From assembly GCA_039030555.1 (NCBI GenBank), contig JBCCDY010000006.1, positions 62,001-126,000 on the forward strand: 64,000 nucleotides of DNA. Reading direction: 5' to 3'. Each line of letters starts with the position of its first letter. Within the stretch, counting starts at the first letter, position 1. The notes below the pieces were generated by a model that saw nothing but the letters and a program-made list of their open reading frames with translations, was not told the DNA's origin and made no database searches. Below are positions 41,885-50,622 of the stretch, one piece after another. The stretch is from JBCCDY01 sp039030555 (GTDB lineage: Bacteria > Bacteroidota > Bacteroidia > Cytophagales > Cyclobacteriaceae). A program made the position numbers and the translations under genes.

Positions 41885-43045
41885 TTATTGCTTTAAGGCA
41901 CTTTCGAGGTCCGCGATAAGATCATCCGCATCTTCGATACCTACACTTAATCGTATTAACGAGTCCGTAAGTCCTACCTTAAGTCGTTCCTCCCTCGGAA
42001 TGGCAGCATGCGTCATGCTTGCAGGATGACCACAAAGTGACTCTACACCTCCTAATGATTCTGCTAATGAAAAGATCTCGAAACTCTCTAATACTTTAAA
42101 AGAAGCTTCCTGAGAATCATCAACTAAATCAAAGGAAATCATACCCCCGAAATTCTTCATTTGTTTTTTCGCAACCTCATGGTTAGGATGATCTTCAAAA
42201 CCTGGCCAGTACACTTTACTAACACGTGGATGTTTTCTCAGGTATTGAGCTACTTTTTCTCCATTCTCTGCATGTCTATCCATTCTTACGTGTAAGGTTT
42301 TAAGGCCTCGGATGACAAGAAATGCATCGAAAGGGCCTGGTACAGCACCTACCGAATTTTGAAGAAAAGCCAGTTTTTCAGCAAGTTCAGCATCTTTGAC
42401 TACTACTGCACCCATCACAACATCTGAATGTCCTCCCATATATTTTGTTAAGGAATACATTACAAGATCAGCACCCATATCAAGGGGTCTCTGCAAATAG
42501 GGGGTACAAAATGTATTATCAACGCAAGTCAATATACCTTTCGATTTAGCTATGTCTGTAATTGCCTTTATATCTACGATATTCAGCATTGGGTTAGTTG
42601 GCGTTTCAATCCAGATCATTTTAGTGGAATCACTTATATGCTTCTCTAGCTCTTCAGCAGACTGCATATTGATGAACCTGAATTTCAGGCCGTAATCCTG
42701 AAATACTTTAGTGAAAATTCTGAAACTACCCCCATAAAGGTCATTCGTACTAATAACCTCGTCACCTGGTTTCAGCATCTTGATGATGGCATCAATTGCC
42801 CCTAATCCACTTGCAAAGGCAAAAGCATGGGTCCCGTTATCTAATGCTTTTAAGTTGTTCTGAAGTGCATCTCTGGTTGGATTTTGTGTTCTCGCATACT
42901 CATAACCTTGGTGATCGCCCGGAGACTTTTGAACGTAGGTACTGGTTTGGAAAATAGGCGTCATGATAGCACCAGTTGAAGGATCTGGTTCTATTCCTGC
43001 ATGAATTAATTTTGTAGCTGTTTTTAGGTTTTCCGTGTTTTTCAT
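41885..43045 (-). CDS. Cystathionine gamma-synthase/lyase family PLP enzyme
   Basis: 386 residues from ATG 43045 (TTG one codon earlier is not needed). The PLP-lysine motif is SLTKYMGGHSDVVMG, and other hallmarks are TPIFQTSTYVQ, YEYARTQNPTRDAL, and GVESLCGHPASMTH. This is the Cys/Met-metabolism family, closest in appearance to cystathionine gamma-synthase (MetB) or gamma-lyase; sequence alone does not decide. It works in transsulfuration between cysteine and methionine. It is a single gene with an 120-bp upstream gap shared with the divergent VTT gene. Confidence 0.93.
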   Translation of the reverse strand: MKNTENLKTATKLIHAGIEPDPSTGAIMTPIFQTSTYVQKSPGDHQGYEYARTQNPTRDALQNNLKALDNGTHAFAFASGLGAIDAIIKMLKPGDEVISTNDLYGGSFRIFTKVFQDYGLKFRFINMQSAEELEKHISDSTKMIWIETPTNPMLNIVDIKAITDIAKSKGILTCVDNTFCTPYLQRPLDMGADLVMYSLTKYMGGHSDVVMGAVVVKDAELAEKLAFLQNSVGAVPGPFDAFLVIRGLKTLHVRMDRHAENGEKVAQYLRKHPRVSKVYWPGFEDHPNHEVAKKQMKNFGGMISFDLVDDSQEASFKVLESFEIFSLAESLGGVESLCGHPASMTHAAIPREERLKVGLTDSLIRLSVGIEDADDLIADLESALKQ

Positions 43046-43168
43046 CAATTAATAGTTAATATCAACTCTAAGTGTTAAGGTTGGGGTTTTATCAAAATCA
43101 AATAAAACTAAATTTCTGAACATAAAGCATTATGCAAAGCCCATCGTTAAAAAGTTCTTACGTATATC

Positions 43169-43864
43169 TTGAAAAATAGAAGCTCTTTAACCTCATTTTT
43201 GCAACTATTTGTTCAGAAGAAGACTTCTTCCCTACCGATACTTTGGTCGTTAGTAGTACCTTTTTTTATCAGTATTGGAATTTCCTATTTACTGGGAAAT
43301 GATCAAGGCGAAGTTTTTAAGCATTCTCTGGTCTTAATGTTGATCATAAGTATCCCATCGATGGCGTTCGCTCTTATCCCAACAACATTTATAGCATTTA
43401 TCTCGGGCTTTTTTTATGGCTTTAAAGTGCTTCCATTCGTAGTTTTAGCATATGTATTAGCTTCTGTAACTGGCTACTTTCTAGCCGGGTTTTTCGATAA
43501 AGGTTGGGTTGAGACGGAATTAAATAAATATCAAAAAGCTAAGCGTTTCATCACCTTTTTTAAAGAGAAACCTTTTAGCCTCGTATTCCTAGGAAGATTA
43601 TCGCCCTTTTTACCTTTTGCGTTTATGAATATCATTTTAAGGTATCTAGGTGTGAATTTCAGGACTTTTTTCTTTGCAGGCACATTAGGAATGCTTCCAA
43701 GAACTGCATTCTTCGTTTGGTTAGGGCAAAGTTCTCAGTCGTTAAAAGACTTTGTATTGAGTACAGATTCAAATGATTGGTACAGAAATGGATTTACGAT
43801 TTTACTGATCATGATATCCATTATTGGGATTTTGGCCTATTTCAGAAAAGCAGTTTCTAAATGA
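43169..43864 (+). CDS. VTT/DedA-like membrane protein (TTG start)
   Basis: 231 residues, with six hydrophobic segments. The region FIAFISGFFYGFKVLPFVVL to FLGRLSPFLPFAFMNIILRY matches the VTT (TVP38/TMEM64, SNARE-associated) family, with the conserved G...P....N-like arrangement. The frame starts at TTG 43169; no ATG occurs near the expected start, so a TTG start is preferred. Such proteins act in lipid transport or membrane homeostasis in the inner membrane. It overlaps the stop of the convergent YfiR gene by 8 bp. Confidence 0.85.
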   Translation: MKNRSSLTSFLQLFVQKKTSSLPILWSLVVPFFISIGISYLLGNDQGEVFKHSLVLMLIISIPSMAFALIPTTFIAFISGFFYGFKVLPFVVLAYVLASVTGYFLAGFFDKGWVETELNKYQKAKRFITFFKEKPFSLVFLGRLSPFLPFAFMNIILRYLGVNFRTFFFAGTLGMLPRTAFFVWLGQSSQSLKDFVLSTDSNDWYRNGFTILLIMISIIGILAYFRKAVSK

Positions 43865-44354
43865 GTATAGCAAGTTTTTTCAACTCACTGGAAACTTTCA
43901 GGTTATGATCTACAACTGCCGATTCATTCAATTCAAATTTCCATCTTCCATCGACCTGAATGAAGTTAATGCCACTACCTTCAGAGCCAAGACCTTCTTG
44001 TTCTGTAATAATTAAAGTTGGACTGTTATTCAAGCTTTCCTTTATAGCTTCAAGCTCAGAACTTTTGTCAGCAGGTACAAATAGCATATGACATTTACCA
44101 ATATCGGATGGTTTGTTAAATCTTTTAATCGAAATCTTTTGGTTACCGACTGTTCTGGTCTTTGCCATCACATCTAGTTGATCCATAAGTTGCGTTTTAC
44201 CCAAAACACCAATCACAAAATCATCAACTTTATAACTATCGGGCCATTCGATATATCTCGTGAAATTGTAAATAAAAACAGAGTGAAATTTGTAGTCTTG
44301 AGCGTAAGTCAGTTGACTTATTATGAATAGAAAGACGAATAAAAAAATCCTCAT
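43857..44354 (-). CDS. YfiR-family (DUF4154) periplasmic protein
   Basis: 165 residues with a signal peptide (MRIFLFVFLFIISQLTYAQD). The body is typical of YfiR/DUF4154 proteins: FIYNFTRYIEWPDSYKVDDF, VIGVLGKTQLMDQL, and the later ILIITEQEGLGSEGSGINFI. In Pseudomonas, YfiR represses the diguanylate cyclase YfiN from the periplasm; here no cyclase is adjacent, so the partner is unknown. In Bacteroidota, members often precede large histidine kinase or outer-membrane genes. The gene is about 100 bp upstream of MscS (same strand) but with its own gap. Confidence 0.88.
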   Translation of the reverse strand: MRIFLFVFLFIISQLTYAQDYKFHSVFIYNFTRYIEWPDSYKVDDFVIGVLGKTQLMDQLDVMAKTRTVGNQKISIKRFNKPSDIGKCHMLFVPADKSSELEAIKESLNNSPTLIITEQEGLGSEGSGINFIQVDGRWKFELNESAVVDHNLKVSSELKKLAILI

Positions 44355-44451
44355 TTAAGTAGATTATAAAACGAGTAAACTGCTTTCAGAAATATTCTTT
44401 AGAATAAATGCTTAGTAAATATACCAATTTAATTGGAGTAATTAAATATAC

Positions 44452-46086
44452 TTAAGGTTTGGGTTTCTTAAAAAAGCTATCTAATCGTGCTTTTAAATCA
44501 CTATCGACTGGCTTTAGGTGTGGAGTAAGAGACATTTTATCAGGGAAAGTTTCCATATGAAGGGTTTGTGTTGGAAACGCAAAACGTATACTTAGAAGCT
44601 CAGCCAGCTTTATGATCTCAATGATGATTTCATGCCTGCACCTTAATTCATCAGACCAGCTAGGCACTTTGAAAAAGATATAAAACATGACATTTAAGGA
44701 ACTGTTGGCTAATTCATTCAGATGCACTTCATAGTAGTCCTTTCTTGTAAACTCATGGTTTTCAACAATTCTTCTAAGCCCTTGAACAAAAAGTTCTATT
44801 CTTTCAGCAGGCGTATCGTAAGTGATGGCTATCTGTGTAAAAAATCTTCTATAAATCCGTAATCCATGATTATCAATCGTTAAATCTGCTAATTTCCCAT
44901 TGGGTACTGAGGTTACAGAATTTCTGAATGTACGTATCCTTGTTGATCTAAATCCAACTTCTTCCACTGTCCCATCGATATCGGATGAGGTAATCCAGTC
45001 GCCAATCTGAAATGGTTTATCAATGAAAATCATTAGGGAACCAAAGAAATTCTTAATGGTATCCTGGGCAGCCAACGCAAAAGCCAAACCACCTATAGAT
45101 AGTCCTGTTAATAATGGCCATATGTTGAAATCCAGATTATTTAATATGAATAAGACTCCTACAATGATGACAAAGGCTTTAAGAGCCTTCCTTAGAAGTG
45201 GTACTAATTGATCATCAAGGGTAGTTTCGGTCTTACTTGCTAAACGCTCAAAGTAAATGGAAATAAGATCGATGAGTTTATAAAAGACAAGTGTTAAAAA
45301 CAATGGCCATAATCCTCTCAAAATAAGTACTACGTATTTGGCTACCTGTATCGGCAATTGCAAAACGGGAGTGAAAACAATGAGTAGAAAAATAATGCTC
45401 ATCGTACTGATCGGTTTTGCTACAGCAACAACAAAATTCTTAGCCGTATTATGGTATCCCAGTTTTTTTAAGATCCTGACGATGAATCGTTCAAATACAA
45501 AATTCAACAGCTTAAATAAGATAACGCTGGTTAAAATCAGGATCAGCATTCCAAAAAGCTGCCATACGTATAGCCCCATGACTTGTGAGCCTCCTGCCTT
45601 TGGCAAAATATTCATGAGTTTATCGGTTCCGAAAGGATAGATATTCCGATAGATCTCGTAAACTTTTCTTACAGAATACTCAGAATAGAGCCATTCATTA
45701 CCCACTTTTTCTAAATACAGATCTGGGAGTTTTGAAGTAATGACGTACCTATGCCTAATAACATTTCCTGAGGAGTCGTTGTAATTTTCGTTCCTGGGAA
45801 TTATTTCAGGATCAATGTAAATACCCTCTCCATCAAAAATTCGCTTTATTTTTATCGCAATTTCCTGTCTCTTCTGAATCTCAAGATTCCCTCCGATTGT
45901 TCTTGCGGAATAATCCGGGTTATACGTTTCAGGTTGTAAGTTGATTAGATGGGTTACTATAGTATGGTAGGGGGATGAAAGATTGAAAAATACTTCCTTC
46001 TCCTCTTTCTCCTGCGCTAACGTTTTTAACGAAACACATAGTAACATCAAAATAAAAAATCCTGTAAAAGCCCGGTTTTGATTCAT
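44452..46086 (-). CDS. MscS-family mechanosensitive channel with extended N-terminus
   Basis: From ATG 46086 (or two codons earlier) the protein is about 544 residues. It has a signal peptide (FTGFFILMLLCVSLKTLAQ), a periplasmic domain of about 150 residues, several membrane helices from about 170, and the MscS core: SIGGLAFALAAQDTIKNFFG in the pore helix, DKPFQIGDWI and VPNGKLADLTIDN in the beta domain. It is a larger homologue than E. coli MscS (286 aa), of the MscK-like or YbdG type. It opens on membrane tension. The start overlaps the stop of the DUF3352-like gene, implying coupling. Confidence 0.93.
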   Translation of the reverse strand: MNQNRAFTGFFILMLLCVSLKTLAQEKEEKEVFFNLSSPYHTIVTHLINLQPETYNPDYSARTIGGNLEIQKRQEIAIKIKRIFDGEGIYIDPEIIPRNENYNDSSGNVIRHRYVITSKLPDLYLEKVGNEWLYSEYSVRKVYEIYRNIYPFGTDKLMNILPKAGGSQVMGLYVWQLFGMLILILTSVILFKLLNFVFERFIVRILKKLGYHNTAKNFVVAVAKPISTMSIIFLLIVFTPVLQLPIQVAKYVVLILRGLWPLFLTLVFYKLIDLISIYFERLASKTETTLDDQLVPLLRKALKAFVIIVGVLFILNNLDFNIWPLLTGLSIGGLAFALAAQDTIKNFFGSLMIFIDKPFQIGDWITSSDIDGTVEEVGFRSTRIRTFRNSVTSVPNGKLADLTIDNHGLRIYRRFFTQIAITYDTPAERIELFVQGLRRIVENHEFTRKDYYEVHLNELANSSLNVMFYIFFKVPSWSDELRCRHEIIIEIIKLAELLSIRFAFPTQTLHMETFPDKMSLTPHLKPVDSDLKARLDSFFKKPKP

Positions 46087-48824
46087 TACCATTGAAATTT
46101 AGAAACCTTCAAACTATTACCTTCCAGATGATACAAATGAAAAAAATCATCACTAGAATATTGAACCATAGCGATTTGACCGCTGCTTGAAAGTGGCCTT
46201 AAATTCAATAAACCTCCTCTCGAATCATAAATATAGGAGTAATCCTGCACTCCATCATTCACTACGACAACCTGTTTTGTACTTTCAAAAACATAATATT
46301 GAAAAGTCATTTCACCAATATCCAAATAGTCTTTTTCAAATAAGGTATTGCCAGCCCGATCTATAAAGGAAACTCTTCCTAAATCTTTTCTACCGATGAT
46401 ATAGGTTTTGCCTAGAGCATCGGGAATAAAGCTAAACGTTGATTCCGTAATAGGTTTATACAATTGCTTCCTGATTAAGATATCGCCTTTGAGATTGAAT
46501 TGAATCATCTCTCCTTCTTGACCCACTAAATGTATTATAGTGCTTCCTGAACCTGAACCATAGTCTACCAGAATTTTATCCGAAGGATTAACTTTTAAAT
46601 CTATAGGAAATCCACTAATTCCTTCTCCTCTCCTATTGAATACATTCACAAACCCATTTTCCTGGATAACCAATAAATAATCTTTTCCAAGCACTCGAAT
46701 GTGGGTCGGTTCGAGAGCAAGTTTTCCAGTCAACTTCTTAGGATTCCAACCTTCCAGAAGCTGTGCCTTTTTATTCGTTAGAAGTAAGTTCCCTTCTTCA
46801 GTACCTATGAAAAATCTGTAATTCTTAGAGTTGTCGTAGTCTACCAAACTCAGAAGTGCAATTTTTCCAAATCGGTTGAGTTCTACTGGGAAATAGTCTA
46901 CATTTTTTCCATTCAAATCCTTAATATGAATAGCATCTTCAGTAGCAAAAAGATATTGTAGTTTACCATTTTTATAATAATCGATTGTAAAAACATCTGA
47001 TACCAAAGCTTGTCCCAAAGAATCTTCCCATAGTATTTCTCCTTGTTTATCTATAGCACTTATTTGACCTACCTGATCTGAGGCAATAGAAATAAAGTTT
47101 CTATTCTGATGGTTTCTCAGAACATACGGTTTTCTAACCAGCGACGTATCTAAAACGGTTTCTGTTATAAGCTCATAGGATGATTCTCCGTTTTCAAGTA
47201 AACGTCCATCATACTTTGTGTAAAGACTTGAATAAAATTTATTATCGAAATACGAATTTTGAACTGCAATCAACTCGAAGCCTTGGAATACAAAAGGGTT
47301 CTGTTCAAACACTTTCCTATACTTTGGCGACATTGAACTTACTAATGACCTCCAGGCTCTCTTTGTATTGATTAATATACTGTAATTGGCATCTTGTCCA
47401 AGGTTATCAATAAAGGAATTTGTTTGAACCGTTTTGCCCCATGTATTGTCTTCATTAATATCGGTTAAAGCTGTTTTTAAAATATTTAAGTTATTGGCTA
47501 TCAATAGGTTGTTTTCATAAATACTATAAAAGCATTCTTCAAAGCCCTGAAATAGATTCCCAAAAACTGCAGTTGGAAACTCACCGATACTGAGTTTCCT
47601 CAATTCTATATCTCCATATTTTTCGAGATATATGGAATCACCAGAAGACAAACTAGATTTTTCAGAAAGGTTATTCAGTTGATTCAGGGCTTCACCTACA
47701 TCTGTTATTTCAACTACCGCTAGCCTTGGAATCAACTCATTAGTAATCGTTTCAAATACACAAAGTCCAAATTCATTCCCTATCCAATCAAAAGCACTTG
47801 AAGGGTCATAATCATATTCTTTCTTTAATCGGCTCGCACTACTCTGGAGATTGCTATTCTGTTTTCGATAATCTTCAAACTTTTTACTGAAAAGCGTTTG
47901 ATCTGATATTGAAAAATGAAAAAATATACCTGTTCTGTTTGGGACAAACTGGTGAATACGGATGGGGCTTGCTTGTTGGTTTTCGAATATGGATAAGAAT
48001 TCAGAAACTCTTTTCGAGAAGCTGAAACCCGTAATTAAAAGGCGTTCTGAGTCGATCTTCAGATCAAGAAATCCACTAGTTGCTACCTGACCAAGTTCTT
48101 TGATATAGGATGAGAATTCTGGTGATGAGAATGTAGATAATAAAAAACCAAGCTGTTTATAATTCACACATAGGTTACCCTCATCATTTTCAATATTTAC
48201 AATTCCCGAATTGGAAGGGTTAAGTTCTTTAAAGCCTAAAATCATTCCTTCTGATAGGCGGATCACATCTTCAACAAGAAAAGGAGTGAAACTAAAAACC
48301 AGTACATCATCGATGACTGTGAAAGTGAATAAGTCGTCGTTTTTATCCGTTAAAGAATATAGTTCCCTATCCTGAAAAGTATAAGGACGAAAGTCTATCT
48401 TCTTTTCTTCTGCAAGCTTTTTGAAATAAGCATAAACATCGCTGGAACCTACTTTGCTGATAGGCACTATGAAGAGGCCATCAAACTTATTTTTCTCCGT
48501 AACGTGGAGCGAAACAAGTATTCGATTATTGGATAATAATTTGAGTATTGAGGCCGAATACTCATTCTCGGAGACAATAAGAGCTTCAAAACTTTCTTTA
48601 AACGACTGGAATTCTGGTACGTTTAAAAGGCCTTTCCAGATTGATTTGGCCTGAAGCTCATTCCAAAATTTTAGAACCTGATCGTTTTCAAAAACGATAG
48701 CTGCGCTTCCAGGAACATATGAAAACAGGTCTCGATTCTTGCTAGGAAATCTTTCGGAGTAAATTACGTAAAGGGATATCGATATAATCGATATCGGTAT
48801 CAGAAATAAGAAAAATTTTCTCAA
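46086..48824 (-). CDS. Large membrane-anchored DUF3352-like protein
   Basis: 912 residues. The N-terminus holds an uncleaved-looking signal anchor (FFLFLIPISIISISLYVIYS, about 4-23), then a DUF3352-type domain (YVPGSAAIVFENDQVLKFWN). The C-terminal third (from about 565) has PQQ- or WD-like repeats with AIDKQGEILWEDSLGQ, FIGTEEGNLLLTNKKAQLLE and FVNVFNRRGEGISGFPIDL, suggesting a beta-propeller facing the periplasm. Function unknown; in this genome it is translationally coupled to the MscS channel (stop and ATG share a base), which hints at an envelope-tension or cell-wall role (inference). Confidence 0.8.
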   Translation of the reverse strand: MRKFFLFLIPISIISISLYVIYSERFPSKNRDLFSYVPGSAAIVFENDQVLKFWNELQAKSIWKGLLNVPEFQSFKESFEALIVSENEYSASILKLLSNNRILVSLHVTEKNKFDGLFIVPISKVGSSDVYAYFKKLAEEKKIDFRPYTFQDRELYSLTDKNDDLFTFTVIDDVLVFSFTPFLVEDVIRLSEGMILGFKELNPSNSGIVNIENDEGNLCVNYKQLGFLLSTFSSPEFSSYIKELGQVATSGFLDLKIDSERLLITGFSFSKRVSEFLSIFENQQASPIRIHQFVPNRTGIFFHFSISDQTLFSKKFEDYRKQNSNLQSSASRLKKEYDYDPSSAFDWIGNEFGLCVFETITNELIPRLAVVEITDVGEALNQLNNLSEKSSLSSGDSIYLEKYGDIELRKLSIGEFPTAVFGNLFQGFEECFYSIYENNLLIANNLNILKTALTDINEDNTWGKTVQTNSFIDNLGQDANYSILINTKRAWRSLVSSMSPKYRKVFEQNPFVFQGFELIAVQNSYFDNKFYSSLYTKYDGRLLENGESSYELITETVLDTSLVRKPYVLRNHQNRNFISIASDQVGQISAIDKQGEILWEDSLGQALVSDVFTIDYYKNGKLQYLFATEDAIHIKDLNGKNVDYFPVELNRFGKIALLSLVDYDNSKNYRFFIGTEEGNLLLTNKKAQLLEGWNPKKLTGKLALEPTHIRVLGKDYLLVIQENGFVNVFNRRGEGISGFPIDLKVNPSDKILVDYGSGSGSTIIHLVGQEGEMIQFNLKGDILIRKQLYKPITESTFSFIPDALGKTYIIGRKDLGRVSFIDRAGNTLFEKDYLDIGEMTFQYYVFESTKQVVVVNDGVQDYSYIYDSRGGLLNLRPLSSSGQIAMVQYSSDDFFHLYHLEGNSLKVSKFQW

Positions 48825-48850
48825 GATGTTTTAAGAATGTGTTACTGAGT

Positions 48851-48886
48851 GGATATAAAAAAAGCGGATAATAAATTATCCGCTTC
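48851..48886 (-). terminator. Intrinsic terminator of the Hc1-like gene
   Basis: AAGCGGATAAT (48862-48872) and ATTATCCGCTT (48875-48885) form a perfect 11-bp stem with a 2-nt loop spacing. On the minus strand it is followed by TTTTTTTAT. It lies between the Hc1-like gene and the DUF3352-like gene and separates their transcription. Confidence 0.85.
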
Positions 48887-48909
48887 CTATTCCAATTAAG
48901 GTAGATTTC

Positions 48910-49086
48910 TCAAGATTTATTCTTGATATCCTGAACTTCAATTCTAATCTCCTGAGCTATGTTCTTCAAATCTTGCATTCCTTTTCTAACACGAGTTCCA
49001 GCTGCCTGATTTTCTTTATCGTAAAATTTGCTGAAGTCTCCTTCTAAAGAAAGAACTAAGTCTCTGAGTTGGTCAAATCTTTTCAT
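48910..49086 (-). CDS. Hc1-like histone H1 family DNA-binding protein
   Basis: A 58-residue protein translated by hand from ATG 49086: it starts MKRFDQLRDLVLSLEGDFSK, continues FYDKENQAAGTRVRKGMQDL, and ends in KNIAQEIRIEVQDIKNKS. The pattern GTRVRKGMQDLK is the signature of the small Hc1-like proteins in Bacteroidota. These are basic proteins linked to the chlamydial histone Hc1 and thought to compact DNA. It is monocistronic: AT-rich upstream region, a strong terminator right after. It is short enough to be missed by automatic gene calling. Confidence 0.92.
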   Translation of the reverse strand: MKRFDQLRDLVLSLEGDFSKFYDKENQAAGTRVRKGMQDLKNIAQEIRIEVQDIKNKS

Positions 49087-49176
49087 TTTTAACTATTTAA
49101 TTTTAGAATAATACGGTTTCAAATTTGCGCTCAATATAAATAAAATGTTTAAGAATCGGCCAAATAGGCCAGAAAT

Positions 49177-50427
49177 TTAATATTTGAATTCTGCTTCCAC
49201 ACCCTGACGTTCATACTCACCTGAGGTCAGTTTGTTTTTAACATCTTCAAAAGCTGAGATCGTTTCACTTACATCATCTAACGTATGTACTGCTGTTGGT
49301 ATTATCCTCAGCATGATAACATCTTTAGGTACAACCGGATAAATAACCATAGAACAGAATATTTTATAGTTACTTCTTAGGTCTTTTATAAGCATACAAG
49401 CCTCAGGCACACCACCTTGCAACAACACAGGCGTTACTGGTGATATTGTAGTTCCTATGTTAAATCCTTTTTCTCTCAATTGCCCTTGTAGAGAATTAAC
49501 GACTTTCCAAAGGTTATCCTTCAGCTCTGGCTTCGTTCTTAGTAATTCTAATCGCTTAATCGCTCCCAGCACCAATGGCATAGGTAGTGTTTTAGCGAAA
49601 ATCTGAGAACGTGTATTATATCTCAAATATTTAATCACCTGGGCATTTGCAGCTACGAATGCGCCAATACTAGCCATAGACTTGGCAAAAGTTGAGAAAT
49701 AAACGTCAATTTCTTCTTGTACTCCTTGCTCCTCTCCTGCTCCGGCACCTGTTTTTCCCATTGTTCCAAAACCGTGGGCATCATCAACGAGTAAACGGAA
49801 GTCAAACTTATCTTTAAGCTTTACAATGGAAGCGATATCGCCCATATTTCCCGACATACCGAATACTCCTTCAGTAATAACGAGTATTCCACCTCCGGTC
49901 TCTTTGGTGATTTTAGTTGCTCTTTCTAACTGCTTTTCAAGATTCTCAACATTATTGTGCGGGAATACAAACCTTTTACCCATGTGCAACCTCACACCGT
50001 CGATAATACAAGCATGAGAATCAGAATCATAAACAATTACATCTCTTCGGTCTACTAAAGCATCTATGATTGATAATACTCCCTGATAACCATAGTTGAG
50101 AAGCATAGCTTCTTCTTTGTTCATGAAATCAGCTAATTGACGTTCTAATTCAATATGATGTTTTGAATTACCAGACATCATTCTTGCCCCCATAGGGTAA
50201 GCCAAACCGTATTGAGCCGTGGCTTCTGCATCCACTTTTCTCACTTCCGGATGATTCGCCAACCCTAAATAATTATTCAGGCTCCAGGTTAACATCTCTT
50301 CTCCCTGATACATCATTCGAGGTTTTATCTCCCCTTCTAAAGAAGGAAACATAAAGTATCCTTCAGCATATTCAGCATGCTTGCCCAAAGGGCTCTCTTC
50401 CATCGAAAGTTTTTCAAATAAATCCAC
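49177..50427 (-). CDS. Alpha-oxoamine synthase family PLP enzyme, SPT/KBL-like
   Basis: 416 residues; fold-type I PLP enzyme of the alpha-oxoamine synthase family, which includes serine palmitoyltransferase (SPT), 2-amino-3-ketobutyrate CoA ligase and BioF. Motifs include WSLNNYLGLANHPEV, the Asp in LLVDDAHGFGTMG and the PLP-lysine in STFAKSMASIGAF. The C-terminal tail is longer than BioF. Bacteroidota make sphingolipids and sulfonolipids by such enzymes, so SPT or cysteate acyltransferase are possible; the sequence alone does not settle which. It is a single gene with a dyad upstream of its start. Confidence 0.88.
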   Translation of the reverse strand: MDLFEKLSMEESPLGKHAEYAEGYFMFPSLEGEIKPRMMYQGEEMLTWSLNNYLGLANHPEVRKVDAEATAQYGLAYPMGARMMSGNSKHHIELERQLADFMNKEEAMLLNYGYQGVLSIIDALVDRRDVIVYDSDSHACIIDGVRLHMGKRFVFPHNNVENLEKQLERATKITKETGGGILVITEGVFGMSGNMGDIASIVKLKDKFDFRLLVDDAHGFGTMGKTGAGAGEEQGVQEEIDVYFSTFAKSMASIGAFVAANAQVIKYLRYNTRSQIFAKTLPMPLVLGAIKRLELLRTKPELKDNLWKVVNSLQGQLREKGFNIGTTISPVTPVLLQGGVPEACMLIKDLRSNYKIFCSMVIYPVVPKDVIMLRIIPTAVHTLDDVSETISAFEDVKNKLTSGEYERQGVEAEFKY

Positions 50428-50459
50428 GTCCTAATATTTTTGTTACGATTAGATTTTCT

Positions 50460-50482
50460 AAGCTTTATATATTGTAAAGCTT
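50460..50482. promoter_or_regulatory. Dyad upstream of the alpha-oxoamine synthase gene
   Basis: AAGCTTTA (50460-50467) and TAAAGCTT (50475-50482) form a perfect 8-bp inverted repeat with a 7-nt centre, 33 bp before the start codon. It may be an operator or leader hairpin. The rest of the 195-bp gap to accC holds AT-rich promoter-type sequence only. Confidence 0.4.
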
Positions 50483-50622
50483 TAATCAAAAATTTCACAA
50501 ATTTAAGGATTTTTAACTTCTTTCAGTGTGTAGTCTGTAGTTTTCCTTAAGTAAGGCTTTAGTGTTGAACTAAAAAAATTAAACTCAAGCTCTAAGCTGC
50601 CGAAATATTAGTAAAGATCGTT

